Positions 15,801 through 28,753 are shown, counted from the stretch's first letter. The stretch is 64,000 bases of DNA from Diphasiastrum complanatum (GCA_029204225.1 CM055094.1:25134541-25198540), one strand, 5' to 3'. A program made the numbers and translations. Notes: a model not told the origin generated them from the sequence alone.

Positions 15801-18800
15801 GGATTTTTTGGCCTTTTTGTATAAGTTAAACCACTTGAAGGTCTCAATTGAAGTTGAGGGCCTTTAAGTTGTTAAGGTGAAAAGTGGGTCCTGAATTCAT
15901 TGTGAAAGGTTCTAACCTCCAATTGAAGATTTTTGTCCTTCGTTGACTAGTCATTGAAAATCCTAGTCCAACCTTGAAGATCCAATGCATTTGATAGAGC
16001 AACATATTCCTCATTACATTCATCAAATCCCATATAGTGAAAGGATCCTCCTGATCAGCTATACACAAGGGAATCCGCTTCCTATAACTTGTTTTCTTTG
16101 ACAATAGGATCAGTGACATCATCTAACCTGAGAAAAATGGTTAGATTTTCATCAACTCCTTTCATCAAATAATATCACATTAGACACACTAATTGATTCC
16201 CCACTGCAAAGTTGCTTGAAATCTTGAAATGTAATTCATGTAGTTGACTCCATTGAAGTAGTGTTAATACCAAAGCTCGTTGTTGTATTGGTATTTGAAC
16301 TTTTCATCATTGTTATGCCACTCGTTTCATTCATGTTTAGAAGAAAATCCATATAGATCATTATCAATAATGCGATCATAATTTTCAACTATTGGAGTGA
16401 GATGTGATTCCTGACAATCGGATTGTACTCCACGTTTAAGCTGCAACTCTAGAGGTCTGCTTTGCTCATAAGTAACCTCTTTATTTTGATCTTCCTCTTG
16501 ATCATTACGGCTCTCAGACAAAACTTGATCTTGATTTTTAAATTGATTTTCATCAACTTGTCCTTTGGTGCTTTGCTGATATTGATTTGTCCCCATGGAT
16601 GAATTCGTAGCTTTGCTCTCAATAATGATATTCCTCTTCCTTGGGAGTGTTTTTTTTTTAAATAATAATTAGAAAATAGGAAAAGAAATTGTAAACAATA
16701 ATAAAACAACAGAAAAACTCGGCAAGTGTTTTGGAGAAGGGGGAAAAAAAAAGTGGCGAGCCATTATTATTCCTTTTAAACACCGAAACTTCAAAATGAA
16801 GGAAGCGAAAACAATTTACAAGGGAAGAAAACTTCAAGATTGGAGAATTGAAGTGCTCTCCCAAAAATCCTACCAAGTTCTTGAAACAACCTAGTTTAGT
16901 AAAATCCTGATATCTTTATTAAATCTTAACCAAATCTTGTCAAAATTGGTTTAGATTCAAGCTTAGACAGAGATCTACAAATCTGTAAAGTTATAATCAG
17001 AAAAATCGGCCAAAAGTACAGCCAAAAATAGAGAAAAACAGACATAAAAACCATAGCTAACTAAAATTGGAATGGTTTTACTAAAATGGCCATAACTTGG
17101 TCATTATAGCTCCAAAATCAAGAAAAATCAGTACCTCCTAGAAGCTAAGAGAAAGGGCTACTAATTTAAAACAAGAAATGACACAAAAAATTTGCTCTCC
17201 GAGATTTTAAAACAAAGGGTTGGTAAAAGTGCTTCATCTGTTCTCCAAAAGTTCATAAATGGGAAATACCTATCATGAACGCTAGAGAGAGGTCCCAAGT
17301 CAGGAATCAAGATTCTGTTGTCCTTATTTTCAGCGCCAGCCCAGTAGGAGATACTGCCGAACTTCTGCAATACAATAATGATCAGAACATTGAAGCATCC
17401 TCAGACTTTACAGAGAATGGAACTTTGCATGCACAGAACAGATGGCATTGAGTACAGAAATGCTTACTCCTTGTCCAAAACCGAAAATTCCATGGACTAA
17501 GACAATAGGAGCTTCCTCAAGTCCTTCTAGAAAGCTACCATTAAGGCTTCCCTGATCCGCGGTTGCCGAATACATTGATAGATTTTGGGTGAATTCTGTA
17601 TTATCAAGATCCAGTTGCATAATTTTGGCACTTTCCCGAGCCTTGGCCTTGCTGGTAGAAACAGTCACAGTCTTGGAAACTAGGCCGGAGCCGAATATGA
17701 CCATTCCATATCCAAAGTGGAGTAGAGCACTTAAGAGCACCTCCGTCGCCGCCCACATGTGCCACAGAAGCTCAAGCGGATACATCCTTGCGATGTATTC
17801 ACAGTGACAAGATAATTCTATAATTTTGCTGTCTCAGTGGATCCCATTAACTGAGACTGGTCCAATTTGTTCTTGGTTTGCAACAATGCCTCGCTACCAA
17901 TGAAGTATAAGGTCAATGAGCCGCTATAGAGATTGCAAACAGTCCAAGCAGCCCACATCAATAACAATGTCACAAACACAAACACAAACAAAAACAGAAT
18001 GAAGGACCATTCAAAATAATAAAATGATAAGGTTTCCTGTGGGCTGTTTCCACAGAGTTCAGAGTTGCTTATCAGACCTCCTTCCCCTTACTAATAGTCA
18101 TCCATTACATAGGGCATGATTGATTTCTTTAAGCTAGTGGTTGGGCTTGATCTGTTTATGCCAGGGAGAACATTGACAGACAATTACGTCTCACACACAC
18201 TTGCACTTAACATTGCATGTCCTTTGTGATGAAATTTTAATCTAATAAACAATTGCATGATATTCTTTCATATGAACTGACTGTTAAATGGGTTTGGAAA
18301 TTGAAAAACAAAGAAACTAGTGGAAAGAACTCTACCGAACTTAAATAGAACCACCAAATTTGATGGGGAAAGGATGTAAGCCTCTGATATTAAAATTTTC
18401 ATGTGTCAATCCGTTAGGGCCCCAACCCCTTGGGTCCCAAACCCCAACGTGGAAATGAGCATCGACTGGGCCTGTTGACTGGACTAATGACTCGTGGACC
18501 TACATGGCTGCCACTTGTCGTGATCGAAGATATGTGCTTGGCTTGGAGACTCCTACCTTGGAGGTATACAAGGAGAGGAGGTTTACCGTTCATTCTATCT
18601 ACCTAGGAGAGGGTGGATGGTGAGCGCTTGTGAGCTGGGGTGGGAGATGGCTGATGGCTCTAGTAGTGGTACGGGACCCTGTTAGGGTCAGAGGTTGAAC
18701 CGATTTGGCATTCATAGTTTGGGTCATAGTGAAGATATGTGTATGCTGAACTCATCATTGGGTAACGGGTTATACAGTGTGTAGAATCCTTTCTTTCTCT

Positions 18801-21800
18801 GTCATGGAATGAGTAGGCTTCTTGGAATGTTTATTTTATGTAAGCTCAAGAGAATTACATGAGTTCATCCAAAAAAGCATGCTATAATGCAATGCGGACG
18901 TTGTTGAGACAGTTCATTTGAAGATCCCATAGCTAGAGATAATCATATATCTATGTTAAGTCTAGAAGAGCATATAGACTAGGTATGTTTTGGCACTTTA
19001 TATAAAATATTTTCTTGAAGAAGACTTTTATAGGGTTGTTTATTGAGCTTTGAGCTGCCAAAATGCCTATAGCTATTACTGCCTATCAGTACACCAAGAT
19101 TGTTTGTTTGCAAGAAATCTAGAGGCTCAATTTGTTGCACCTGAAGATCATTTTTTGAAGTTTTCTGTTGAACTTGCTAGACAGCTGTCGTTAAGATGGA
19201 CAGAGATGATTGAACTCAATTTATTGCTTCAATGCCAGGTTTATGAGGCTTCAAGTGAATCTTATAGATAAGAGTAAACAATGGGCTAGAACTCTAGATG
19301 GCTCTGATTATCTCCCTGGGATGGTGAGTGGTCAATCCCACTTTGAATTTATGTAGTAGTGGTGCTCAAGGCCATGTTCTATTTTGTTGAATGAAATGTT
19401 CAGACCCTATAGTAAGTGTTGTGTTCTGCTGTCAATAATAGGAACTGCTACAGACACATTTTGTTGGGGAAGCTTTTCACATGCCCAATTGTCCTTTGAA
19501 TGAAACTTGCAGGTTGGACTCAATAACATAAAAGAAACAGATTTTGTGAATGTGACAATTCAGTCCGTAATGAGGGTTACTCCTCTTCGAGATTTTTTCC
19601 TTATTCCAGAAAATTATCGGAACTGCAAATCTCCTCTTGTGCATCGTTTTGGAGAATTGACAAGGAAAATTTGGCATCCCAGAAATTTCAAGGGACAGGT
19701 GAAATTATGACGTGGTTTGCCAATGTAACTTATGTTTCTTGAATGGTTCCAGACCTTAAAGATGATGTGATGCAAATTTGAATGCAGTTGTTTTGCTTTC
19801 ATCTATGTCATTGAGCTAAAAGTTGCAACATTTGAATTAATGCATTTTCATTTGTACCTAAAATTGCAGGTCAGTCCCCATGAATTTCTACAAGCAGTGA
19901 TGGTAGCAAGTAAGAAGCGGTTTAGAATAGGGGTACAATCTGATCCAGTAGAGTTTATTTCTTGGCTTCTTAACACTCTGCACGTTGATCTAGGAGGAAC
20001 CAAGAAAGCAAACAGCAGTATCATCTATAAATGCTTTCAGGTCAGTTATACAATTAGTGGCTTAAAGTTGTGCAGGTTAGCTTGCTTAATTGCAAGTTTT
20101 CAATGCATGCTTGAGATAAGATCAAATAGTAATTTGCCTCCGAATGTGATGATGTTATTATACAGGATGGTCTGGCAGAACTTGATGACGGTATTTTCTG
20201 GTTCAAGGAACCATAATTTGCAGAAAGAAACGTGTAGCAAAACTCCAAATCTCTATGTTTGCTTACCAGCTTGATATGCATGGATTTACATTGGACAGGG
20301 GGAACTAGAAGTTGTAAAGGAAGTACAAAAAACTTATATCGAAAGAAGAGAAGACACAGATGAACTAAGAAGGCTTGCTGGAGAAGACGATAGAGCAGAT
20401 TTGGTTCATTTGGAGCGTGAAGTCAATAAAATGCCTTTTCTCATGTTAGGCCTTGACTTGCCACCGCCACCTCTATTTAAGGATGTTATGGAGAAGAACA
20501 TCATTCCACAGGTAACTTTGTAGATCTTGTGCTAATGTTTTATCACATATGATACCTTTTGAGCATTCTACTGGTTTTCACCCTGTGAGAATTTGTGGCG
20601 AAAGTGATACATTGTCTTTAGAACCACTGCCATTTTCTGAAATAAGAGAGATGGAACAAAGCTTCTAAATAAAGAGAATGTCTATGCTGTGATGTATGTT
20701 TTCACAACTGTTGTTTCTGTAACAGTGAACTTTGACGTTTCTTAAATCTGGATAATTTTGAATGCATAGGCAGCTTCTTCTCACATTACTGTGAACTTAG
20801 GGCTTTTTTTTTTTGGACACCACCCATGCGTGGGCAATGTTACTCGTGAAGGGAGCCTGTTAAATCTCACCCAAAAAGTTTTGAAAGTACGATCCCAAAA
20901 AATTCCAGGGACAGAAGCTGTAATATCTGTTGCCTTGTGAAATTAAGAATCATTTTAAAGAATTGAAATGAGACAGTCTTCAATTCTGTAACCAATGATA
21001 TACCTGGCAGAAACTAAATTTTGTGTATCCTTAGAAACTGAGGTCAACATAATTAGCCTCTGTTGACTTTGACTCCTGGAACCAGGCTTGAATGCCTCAT
21101 GATTTTCATTATCTTCATAGAGAAAAGAACATCAAAGGAGACCTGCTACCGTAAGTGGGTCACTGCCGTTGTCTTGAACCTTGATCAGAAAGTAATCTTG
21201 TCTGATTTGTGCATAATGTGTGTAAAAGTGTCTATGAAGGATGTGAGTCAATTCAGGTTGCATAACTGTAGGAAGAAGTGAATTTTTTGTACATAGCATA
21301 CTTTGTGACAAATACAAAATTGTGTCGGTAGGTATGCGTTGTCTGGTTTCTGACTTAGGTGCAAAAGTGCCTATAGAGGATTCTAGTTATTCTAGGTTGT
21401 GCAACTGTAGCATTTTGACTTCTTTGTGCATAATGTACTCACTAACCAATTCAGGCGCATCTGAAGATAGTTGCATATCTCAAATAATCACCTTAAGCTT
21501 TTGTCCAGAATGTTTTTGATAACCCAGCTTACCTCCCAGTATGAGAAATTAGCCTTTCTATGGCTTAGAACCGCTTTATGCAAACCCCCAATTACACAGC
21601 ACAAACTGAGGCACTAATTGCTAGTACATCACTAAGTTTTTGAGAGATCGACATTCTTTTGACTTTTGAATGTTTGGAAAGAGGGTAGTTCTTTCTATGA
21701 TATTTGAAAAATGGGTTAACTGGTCAGCAACTATCGTTACTTAACAATAATGATATTTGTGTACATTAGCACACTTAAAGCCTCTTCATAGAATGAGCTT

Positions 21801-23099
21801 ACTATACTTGAATTTCAATTTGATGTTTACATTCCTGGAAACTTTTTCCATAAAACTCATATGTAGAAGCGAAGAATGCCCGTTTTCAGTGGCTCATTCT
21901 GAATGAGTTCAAGCTCTAATATGATCTTGTTTTCTGAATCTTAATGATCAGGTTCCACTCTTCAACATATTGAAAAAGTTTGATGGAGAAACTGTTACTG
22001 AAGTTGTCAGACCACAGCTAGCACGAATGCGCTACCATATAACACGGCTACCTCAATATCTCATCTTACATATGAAGCGGTTCACAAAGAATAACTTTTT
22101 CATTGAAAAAAATCCGACACTTGGTGAGTTGACAGCTACTAGCTGGAAAGTCAGCCAGCTTGTCTACCATGATGCCCGATGTCCCAGACATTCAAATATT
22201 TAGAATACTAGGTTCACATAAGATTACGCAACCACATCCTGGAATGTGTTTTTGGGATGCATAAACACAGTTGCCTGCCATTGATAATACCTCCTTACTG
22301 TGGTGATAATACTAGCAACCTATCCAGGCATTCAGGTCAACTTTGACTTATCTGAAACCTTTAACATTTTACTATCTTTTGTTGACCCTCTGTGGTTTGT
22401 ATTGCAGTAAATTTCCCTGTGAAGAATCTTGAGTTAAAGGATTATGTTCCCTTACCAGCACTGACACACAACAATAGGATGCGTTCAAAGTATGATTTGA
22501 TTGCGAATCTTGTTCATGATGGAAAACCAGGGGAAGGCTCCTATAGGGTCTTTGTTCAGCGGAAATCAGAAGAAGCATGGTGATTCTTTGAACCCAATAA
22601 TTTTGCTGCTTTTCTTTCTTAAGTTCTGTGAAACAGATTAGTTTTGTGATTCTGAATCTCAGCAGCTTATGTGGTTTATTGATTGGTTGTAGTAACTGGC
22701 TCATTTGCATGAAAGGTTTTGAAAGGGTATCCACGAAAGCTGGTTTCAACTATTTGTCTCTATTTCTCCTTGAATTTGTGTGAAGTGCTTTGAAATGGGC
22801 TCCCTCTTCATCTCAAATGAAGTCGTTCCTATATCTTCTCTGAGCACAGTGTTCTGAGCGTTCTATTTTGTAGTAGTCATTATGGTAGCTCTTTGTAAAT
22901 GGAAATTCAAGTGCTTTAAATGCCATATAGTCTTTAACTTAACCGCATAAACAGAAAAGCCTTCTGAATTTCGTGTATGACAGTTGGCCTGTTAACAACT
23001 GGCAGGTACGAAATGCAGGATCTTCATGTTGCAGAGACGTTACCACAAATGGTGGCTCTCTCTGAGGCATATATGCAGATTTATGAACAACAGCAATAA
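12814..23099 (+). CDS. USP39: USP39/Sad1-type U4/U6.U5 tri-snRNP protein, nine exons
   Basis: Exons: 12814-13101, 13509-13753, 19239-19323, 19513-19698, 19870-20040, 20299-20511, 21952-22123, 22408-22579, 23006-23099. All introns are GT-AG, the phases agree, and the product is 541 aa. Order: an acidic N-terminus with EP repeats and an Asp/Glu run (residues about 20-75); a zf-UBP zinc finger (about 105-170, 'CLVCGKYFQGRG', 'HAYTHSLEAGHH'); and a ubiquitin-hydrolase-like fold to the C-terminus. The usual catalytic Cys is absent ('GLNNIKETDFVNVTIQS') and the GHY His is Ser ('GEGSYRVFV'). Both losses typify this family, a structural splicing factor needed for tri-snRNP stability rather than a protease. 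The start is the first in-frame ATG. Intron 2 is 5,485 bp. No stop or frameshift interrupts the exons, so the gene looks functional. Confidence 0.95.
13098..13490 (+). repeat. Threefold degenerate tandem repeat over intron 1
   Basis: Three units of roughly 110-140 bp (13098-13240, 13241-13378, 13383-13490) share 'cagtattgctttggca', 'tgtgcagaaagtaagaagc' and similar phrases. Unit 1 begins inside the last bases of exon 1 and includes the real splice donor (acag|gtattttta at 13101/13102). Unit 2 repeats it as acag|gtattctta (13244/13245). The intron therefore appears to have grown by duplication that included the exon edge. Confidence 0.8.
14311..14430. repeat. Perfect-length 60-bp tandem duplication
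   Basis: Two head-to-tail 60-bp units (14311-14370 and 14371-14430) differ at a single base (atattg versus ataatg). The near identity indicates a recent duplication. Confidence 0.97.
17270..17785 (-). pseudogene. Alpha/beta-hydrolase (lipase-like) gene fragment, first two exons
   Basis: This lies antisense inside intron 2 of the USP39-like gene. Exon 1 (17785-17468) starts with ATG and encodes 106 aa: a hydrophobic segment at residues about 11-36 and, at the end, 'PIVLVHGIFGFGQG', the HG oxyanion-hole strand of alpha/beta-hydrolases. A GTAAGC donor follows. Exon 2 (17364-17270), after a ttgcag acceptor, continues in phase with 'ISYWAGAENKDNRILIPDLG' and ends at a GT donor. The arrangement fits plant lipase-like proteins of several hundred residues whose next blocks carry the nucleophile Ser and catalytic His. 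No exon 3 is found on the minus strand down to about 15.8 kb; the downstream sequence looks like repeat DNA. It is probably a truncated copy. A very distant third exon outside the reading made here cannot be excluded. Confidence 0.7.
20512..21951. other. Intron 6 of the USP39-like gene
   Basis: 1,440 bp bounded by gtaact and tcag. Nothing beyond intronic AT-rich sequence is seen, apart from a T-rich stretch followed by 'ggacaccacccatgcg' near 20800 that may be a small retroposon remnant. Confidence 0.7.
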
Positions 23100-23325
23100 A
23101 CCTGAGTGTAAAATTTTCCCTTCATTTGCAAAGCTAGCTAAACTGAAGAGGATGAAAGAGTGCTCATCGCGGATTTTTCCAGCTGTTATGGAGCCATTTG
23201 AGAGCTAGCTCTGCTCCTAATGAATCAAGTTTTCAAAAGTACCCTGGCCAAGCTAGGAGTTATTTTTTTTTAAAAGCTAATCGGAAATTTAATGATTTGT
23301 AAAGGTAAAGAGGAAGTTAATTTTG

Positions 23326-23331
23326 AATAAA
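23326..23331 (+). terminator. Candidate polyadenylation signal of USP39-like gene
   Basis: AATAAA, 227 nt after the stop codon in T/A-rich sequence. It is plausible as the near-upstream element, but plant poly(A) signals are loose. Confidence 0.4.
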
Positions 23332-26137
23332 ATGAAAACTTGTTAACTAATATATATATACTTGTCCAACAAATGTTGGATCTGAAGTGACTGTTTTTCT
23401 CTGTGACTTTACAAGTGCTGAATCTCGGAGCATTTTCAGCAAGTTCAGTTTGTTATGTTGGAAGTTGGCATGTGTCCATCTATTGAGCACTATTATGTGA
23501 ATATATGGTTTTATAAAACATCATTCAGGATCATGTCATGCGAGTGACAAAGACTGACATTTCCTTAAGAAAATGTTTGGGATAACTCCTGGCATTAACA
23601 AAGTACTGCCATCAACTGATCCAGTTTGTAGAATCCCTTTGGATGGGATTAGATCCATGTCCACTGATTGGGCATTGGGACTCGGATAAGGCACATGGTA
23701 AGGATCTATTGGAATTCAATGCTAAATTCCTATTTAGGAGTGTACTAATCTTATTGGCACTAACACACACCAATCAAGAACAGATTGCACAAAACACTAA
23801 ATCTTATATTCATAAGAGAAGAGTTGAAACTTGCTACAGATAATTTGGAGGTGGGCGCGGGTCTTCCTTATATAATATTTTCCTAGATCTATCTCAAGTA
23901 TAAGTTATATCCTAAAGCAAAAAGCAAGTTCCTAAAGTTAGTGTTTGTATCAGTGTCGCTATTCCTAAAATCTGCTCTTCAGCACCCTACTACATGTATA
24001 GAAGTTTGACGAATCTAAGAACTTTGTGAAATAGTATGGGCCCCTAAAATAGCACGCAGGCATGGCCTAGTAACTTAAAGGGTACAAAATTAATATTAAT
24101 TTGTAACGGGAGCTCTTTGGAAACTGGATTCCCTTGGACAGCAAGTCTGGACAGGCTTGATGCATATAGCATTGAGTTCATGTGGTCCTAAGTTGAGTCA
24201 AATTGCTTACTCTAGTCCCCAACTACAGCTAAAATATATCTAGCTAGACACATAGGAAGACTACATATATCCATGACCACAGAATTTTACTTGCATGACC
24301 ATGCAACTCTCCATGGGGGGTCGGAACCAGAATGCCAGAAGAGGGAACTGGTGGCAAGGAGCAGGAATCTGGTTGCTAAGTTTACCGAAGAACTTGCTGC
24401 AGAGAAGGGAGAGCTAGCATCAGGAAGGAAGCCTGCTAGATGAACAAAGAGAAGGATGCTGCTAGATCGGAGATTTGTAGCTGTCTTTTAACCTCTTTTT
24501 GTTCATATGCTTTCGGTTGAGAAGAAAACGTTTATATTTGTTTATGCTGGAAGCAAGTCTTGCTTCAAGTGTTGCTTAGCTCTCAATGCTTGAACAAAGC
24601 TGAATTTGAGACTGGTCTGTTTCAAGCAGTAATTTGTTGAAAAGTAGACCTATGGCAGTGAACTGACATTGTTAATACTGCAGATTTATTGCAAAATAGA
24701 CTAATGGATTGCCAAGAGTTCAGGTTGAAGTGGTTGTAATAAGTAGCAGTCCGTTCCAAGCCACTTGAATTGCTTCTACTCTATCACTGATTGGTCCCCA
24801 TGGCGATCAACGTCAGGTGCAAAAACTGCTATTTGTGGTTTTCAGGCTGATCCTACAAGAAAAGCTTGCATTCAAGCTGATTCTTAAGGAACAGAGAGGA
24901 CAATGATTATCTACGCAGAAGTATAACTCTGTGTTGATAAGACTCTTTTGGATGCTCATTGATCCACTAAAGTTGGACAAGAATAGAGCAATGAATCAGT
25001 ATCCTCTCACATGGGGGTCACTCAAGTGATTATTGGCTGAGGAAGAAATCAAAAGATCAGTTCCTGCTATTTGCTATCTTGTTTACAAGCTTCTATCATT
25101 AATATGGATGAAAGCAGTACAGTACAGTAATATTATAACTTCTGGAACTAGTGACTTTAGTGGTCCAGAAATAAGCCAATAGAAGGATGATATAGAATAA
25201 GAAGGTAGATTAGTGAAGTGAATGATTTTTTTTCTGGATTATTAAAGAGAAGGGATGCTGATTCATCGAGGATTCCACAAAAAGCATCATAACAAGGAAA
25301 AGGACCAAGATGGTGAAGCGCAAGTAAAATCGTAAGAATTTGTCAATTTTTTGATTGAAAGAGCTTGAGGTTTTGTCATGGCTATGAACTCCAGACACAT
25401 TGTTTGAGATAGAATATTACAGTGCCAAAACTTTGTTCTGCTATCTCTACATAACAAAAGATGGTTGATCTTTTGTCAAACAGACTTCTACGAGATGAAC
25501 ATAGCTTACTTAAGCAGCTGCAAGAGTGCTCCTTGCTAAGGTCTCTAGAAACACTTTAGTCAAATGAGACTTGTTCCAAAAGGAACATGATGCAGATTTG
25601 GAAGAGCATATAAATTGCTTATGGAATATCTTTTTTAAAATCAATAGTTTGGATTCCAAATCCGAAGGAGAGGAAGTAACGAGCCGTTCAAACACAATAC
25701 CTTAGGCTTTGGGCTTTGGCTTGGTTTTTGAATTTATACATTATGACTTAGGAACATCGGCCCCTATTTGGCATGATCTAGCACTAGAGCACACATTATT
25801 GTGCCTCTTGGAGTACCAAATACCACCAATTGGGCACTAACTTACTAGCCCTAAACTTGTGGCTCTAGCAAATATCAGTGGACATTGAGGTCTCATTGCT
25901 AAAAGGATCATTTTCTAATCTGTAGCTGATAACGTAGGTAGGAGACAACATATCAAAGCATTGGATAAGGATAGCTAGACCAAATACTTTACTCTCTTGA
26001 TTCTATGATGACTATTCAATATACTTCCACTTTACATGAAGCACAATTGATAATATTCAATGGGATCAGTAGGTGGCTAGCTCCCATGTACAATTGGCTG
26101 AGCCTAGGGCAAAAGTATATGTGGTATAGGTTGTCAC
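23332..26137. other. Intergenic sequence, no supported gene
   Basis: No recognisable gene. Positions 24319-24444 (+) hold an exon-like open stretch containing 'RNLVAKFTEELAAEKGELAS' before a stop. It has no splice-linked partner and no family was recognised, so it is not called. Confidence 0.4.
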
Positions 26138-26349
26138 ATATTAGTCAGAAGTTGTTCTAGATGAATTTGTTCACATTATCAACACGATGAGACACAATAG
26201 GTACTTGTACATGATTGTGATACAAGGTCAATGTGATGAGACGAATGTGATGATATTAGTCAAAAGTTGTTCTAGATGAATCAACACGATGAGACACAAG
26301 AGGTACTTGTACATGATTGTGATACAAGGTCAATGTGATGAGACGAATG
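26138..26349. repeat. Tandem duplication of about 100 bp
   Basis: Unit 1 (26138-26247, 110 bp) and unit 2 (26253-26349, 97 bp) are nearly identical, including 'ggtacttgtacatgattgtg' and 'acaaggtcaatgtgatgaga'. Unit 2 lacks 13 nt present in unit 1. Confidence 0.93.
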
Positions 26350-27244
26350 AATTTAGTCATCGAATTCTCTATACGAGGTTTTTTTCAGTTTGTTATTATT
26401 TAGCATTGATTTTATAGATTTAGAAGTCAAAATAGAGCCTAATGATTTTCTAATGGAAATCTCATCGGCCAAATGGTCTTTAGCAACCAGTGTAGATCTG
26501 CATAGCAAATATCCTGTTCGGAAAGTAGTCAGTAAAGATTTGGACACACATTGTATTGATTGCTAAATTTAGTTAATAAATAACTGATATAATCATCGAG
26601 CCAACCTGATAGACCATGATTGCACTTCAATATAACCAATTAAATAAACCAACAATGTAGGATGATATAGGTAGAAATATTTAGCTCTATATCCCAATTC
26701 AAAATGTAGACGTGGCTCCAAGATATTAGTGTGGCCCATCGATGTGACTTCACCAAGATCATGTGTGAAACGTCAACTCTAACTAGAACCATCATATTGA
26801 TTGATATTTGTTCAAGTACTTGTGAAACACTCTCAAGGATAAGTATCATCATTGGAATAGATTGTGGCCCTTGTATTTACTATTTTCGTGGCTTTTAATA
26901 GAATTTTATGTACACTTTTGTACCTTCTAGAGTGTATCAATGGTATGTACCTACTCTATTGACATGTATATTTTTGACGTATCTTCACTATATATATACA
27001 ACAATATCTACTTTTCAGCATTTACCATTTTTTTTATGGGGATGTTGTGGAAAGCATCTTCTTGAGGAGATAATTGTGAACAATTTTTTTGCAATTTCTT
27101 GGGATTTGGGCCTTGCCTTGCTATCTCACATTAGAAATTATGTTGTGGGCACTTGAGATCAAAATACCAACTCAAAGGTAACATCTATCTAATGTGTAAT
27201 ACCTCATTGCTCTAGTTCTATAAAAAAGATTTTACAATTTTTGG
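26350..27244. other. Intergenic sequence, no supported gene
   Basis: AT-rich with nothing coding recognised. It ends at the inverted copia gag fragment. Confidence 0.4.
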
Positions 27245-27462
27245 ATCTTACTCATATAGCTTCCAAAGATTGCCAAATTTCTCAAGCAGTTTTGGAGAGG
27301 TCCAAATGATGAATTTGAGAATCGGCCAATCCAACACCAATGTAGGCATTAGCTCTTTTGCCACACAAATCAAAACTAGATTGCTCACGTGAATCTTCGT
27401 GCTTGAGTTCATAACCATCCACTAGATCCCACAGATTCTTTTCCATCAAGAGGAGTCTCATT
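27245..27462 (-). pseudogene. Copia gag fragment, inverted relative to the adjoining pol
   Basis: On the minus strand this encodes 'MEKNLWDLVDGYE' and 'GLADSQIHHLDLSKTA', typical of the N-terminal half of Ty1/copia Gag. A stop follows at the end of that phrase. It abuts a plus-strand copia integrase fragment at about 27465, so gag and pol pieces point in opposite directions across the junction. Confidence 0.7.
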
Positions 27463-27464
27463 TT

Positions 27465-28745
27465 CACTTGCCAGATAAAGGAGGCGAGTATCTTTCTATA
27501 AAATTTCAAATGTTTTGCAAGGACAATGGTATAAAGAGACAATTTGCAAGTATAGAAATGCCTCAACAAAATGGTATTGCAGAAAGAAAGAACCATTCTA
27601 TTGTAGAAATTGCTAGGGGAGTAAGAATCTTCCTAATTCATTTTGGAATGGAGGAATTAAATAATCAGTTTATTTTTTGAGTAGAAGTCCTACTAAAGTG
27701 GTAGAGAATCACACTATAGAAGATGTTTATACATATAAGAAACCTAGTGTAAGTAATTTGAGAGTGTTTGGGAGTATTGCATATGCTCATAAACCTAAGG
27801 ACATGAGTAAGGATTCCAAGGCAATAAAGTGTTTGATGCTTGGATATTATGATCAAGGAAAAAGGATACATGCTTTATGACATTGAAGGACAAAAAGTCA
27901 TTATAAGTAGGGATGTTATCTTTGATATATAAAGACACTGAAATATCTTGTGAGAAGGAGCATGATGTTGGTATTTCTTTACAAGAACCTAAATCAATAC
28001 ACGAATCAATTTGTTTGTCCAGAGAAGCCTTGATAGAGATAGTAAAAAGGAAAGAGAGGTCAAGTACATGAAATACTTATTCACCTCCAACTTCAGCAAG
28101 CAAGAAGCATCTTACACCATCTACTAGAAAGTTACCTAGGTGGTATTATGAGACTACGAAAGATGGAGTCATCTTGGATTCAAGAGTCAAGTAAACTAAG
28201 AGCTCAAAGGCCAGCAAGGCTTGAGAAGCAGCATGAGAATCAAGATCAGGACCAAGAGGATCAACATGAGGAAGATGTACAATTTGCATTTATGGCTACA
28301 ATGAAGCAAACTAATTATCCATCTACCTACTTTTAAGGAAGCTAAAAAAGAAGATTTTTGGAGGAAAGCTATGGATGGTATGTTCAAAAATAAGAGATTG
28401 GCTTCAAAGAAGCTTTTTCACCAGTTGCTAAGTTAATTATTATGATGACAATTTTGTCTTTGGCAACTCAACTTGTTTAGGATATCCAACAAATGGATGT
28501 TAAAAGTGCAATCTTAAATGGCTTTCTAGAGGAGAAAATCTATATGGAGCAACGAGAAAGTTGCATAGTTGTAGGACAGGAAGACAAGATTTGCAAGTTG
28601 GAAAAGACATTATAGGGGCTCAAGCAAGCACCTAGGGCATGGTATACGAGGATTCATACATAGTTTGAGGAGCTTGGTTTTCATAGGAGTAGTGCAGAGC
28701 CGACACCTTATGCTATGGTAAAAGATAGATTGTTATTGTAGTGAT
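27465..28745 (+). pseudogene. Copia pol fragment: integrase core and start of RT
   Basis: Plus strand: 'PDKGGEYLSIKF' and 'MPQQNGIAERKNHS' are the second Asp and the Glu blocks of a copia integrase, both acids kept. 'VSNLRVFGSIAYAHKPKD' is the integrase C-terminal block. After frame breaks and stops, 28490-28660 reads 'MDVKSAILNGFLEEKIYM' and 'LKQAPRAW', the RT finger/palm start with the motif A Asp. The first integrase Asp, the YVDD box and RNase H are missing. It ends close to the LTR at 28754. Confidence 0.82.
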
Positions 28746-28753
28746 GTATGTTG

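Larger units (their letters stand above)
13754..19238. other. Intron 2 of the USP39-like gene
   Basis: A 5.5-kb intron bounded by ag|gtacga and ccag|g. It contains a 60-bp tandem duplication (14311-14430) and an antisense alpha/beta-hydrolase fragment (17270-17785). At 15840-16600 there are minus-strand open pieces rich in Gln/Asn/Glu that may derive from a transposon gag, but no domain could be recognised. Positions 17000-17120 resemble retroelement leader sequence. The rest is AT-rich with nothing supported. Confidence 0.75.

Noticed and set aside
15844-16596. Minus-strand frames in USP39 intron 2 resembling transposon gag
   Set aside because: Composition is suggestive but no knuckle, catalytic or capsid motif is visible.
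24319-24444. Exon-like open stretch rich in Glu/Ala/Lys
   Set aside because: No recognised family, no partner exons and no start support; too short to call.
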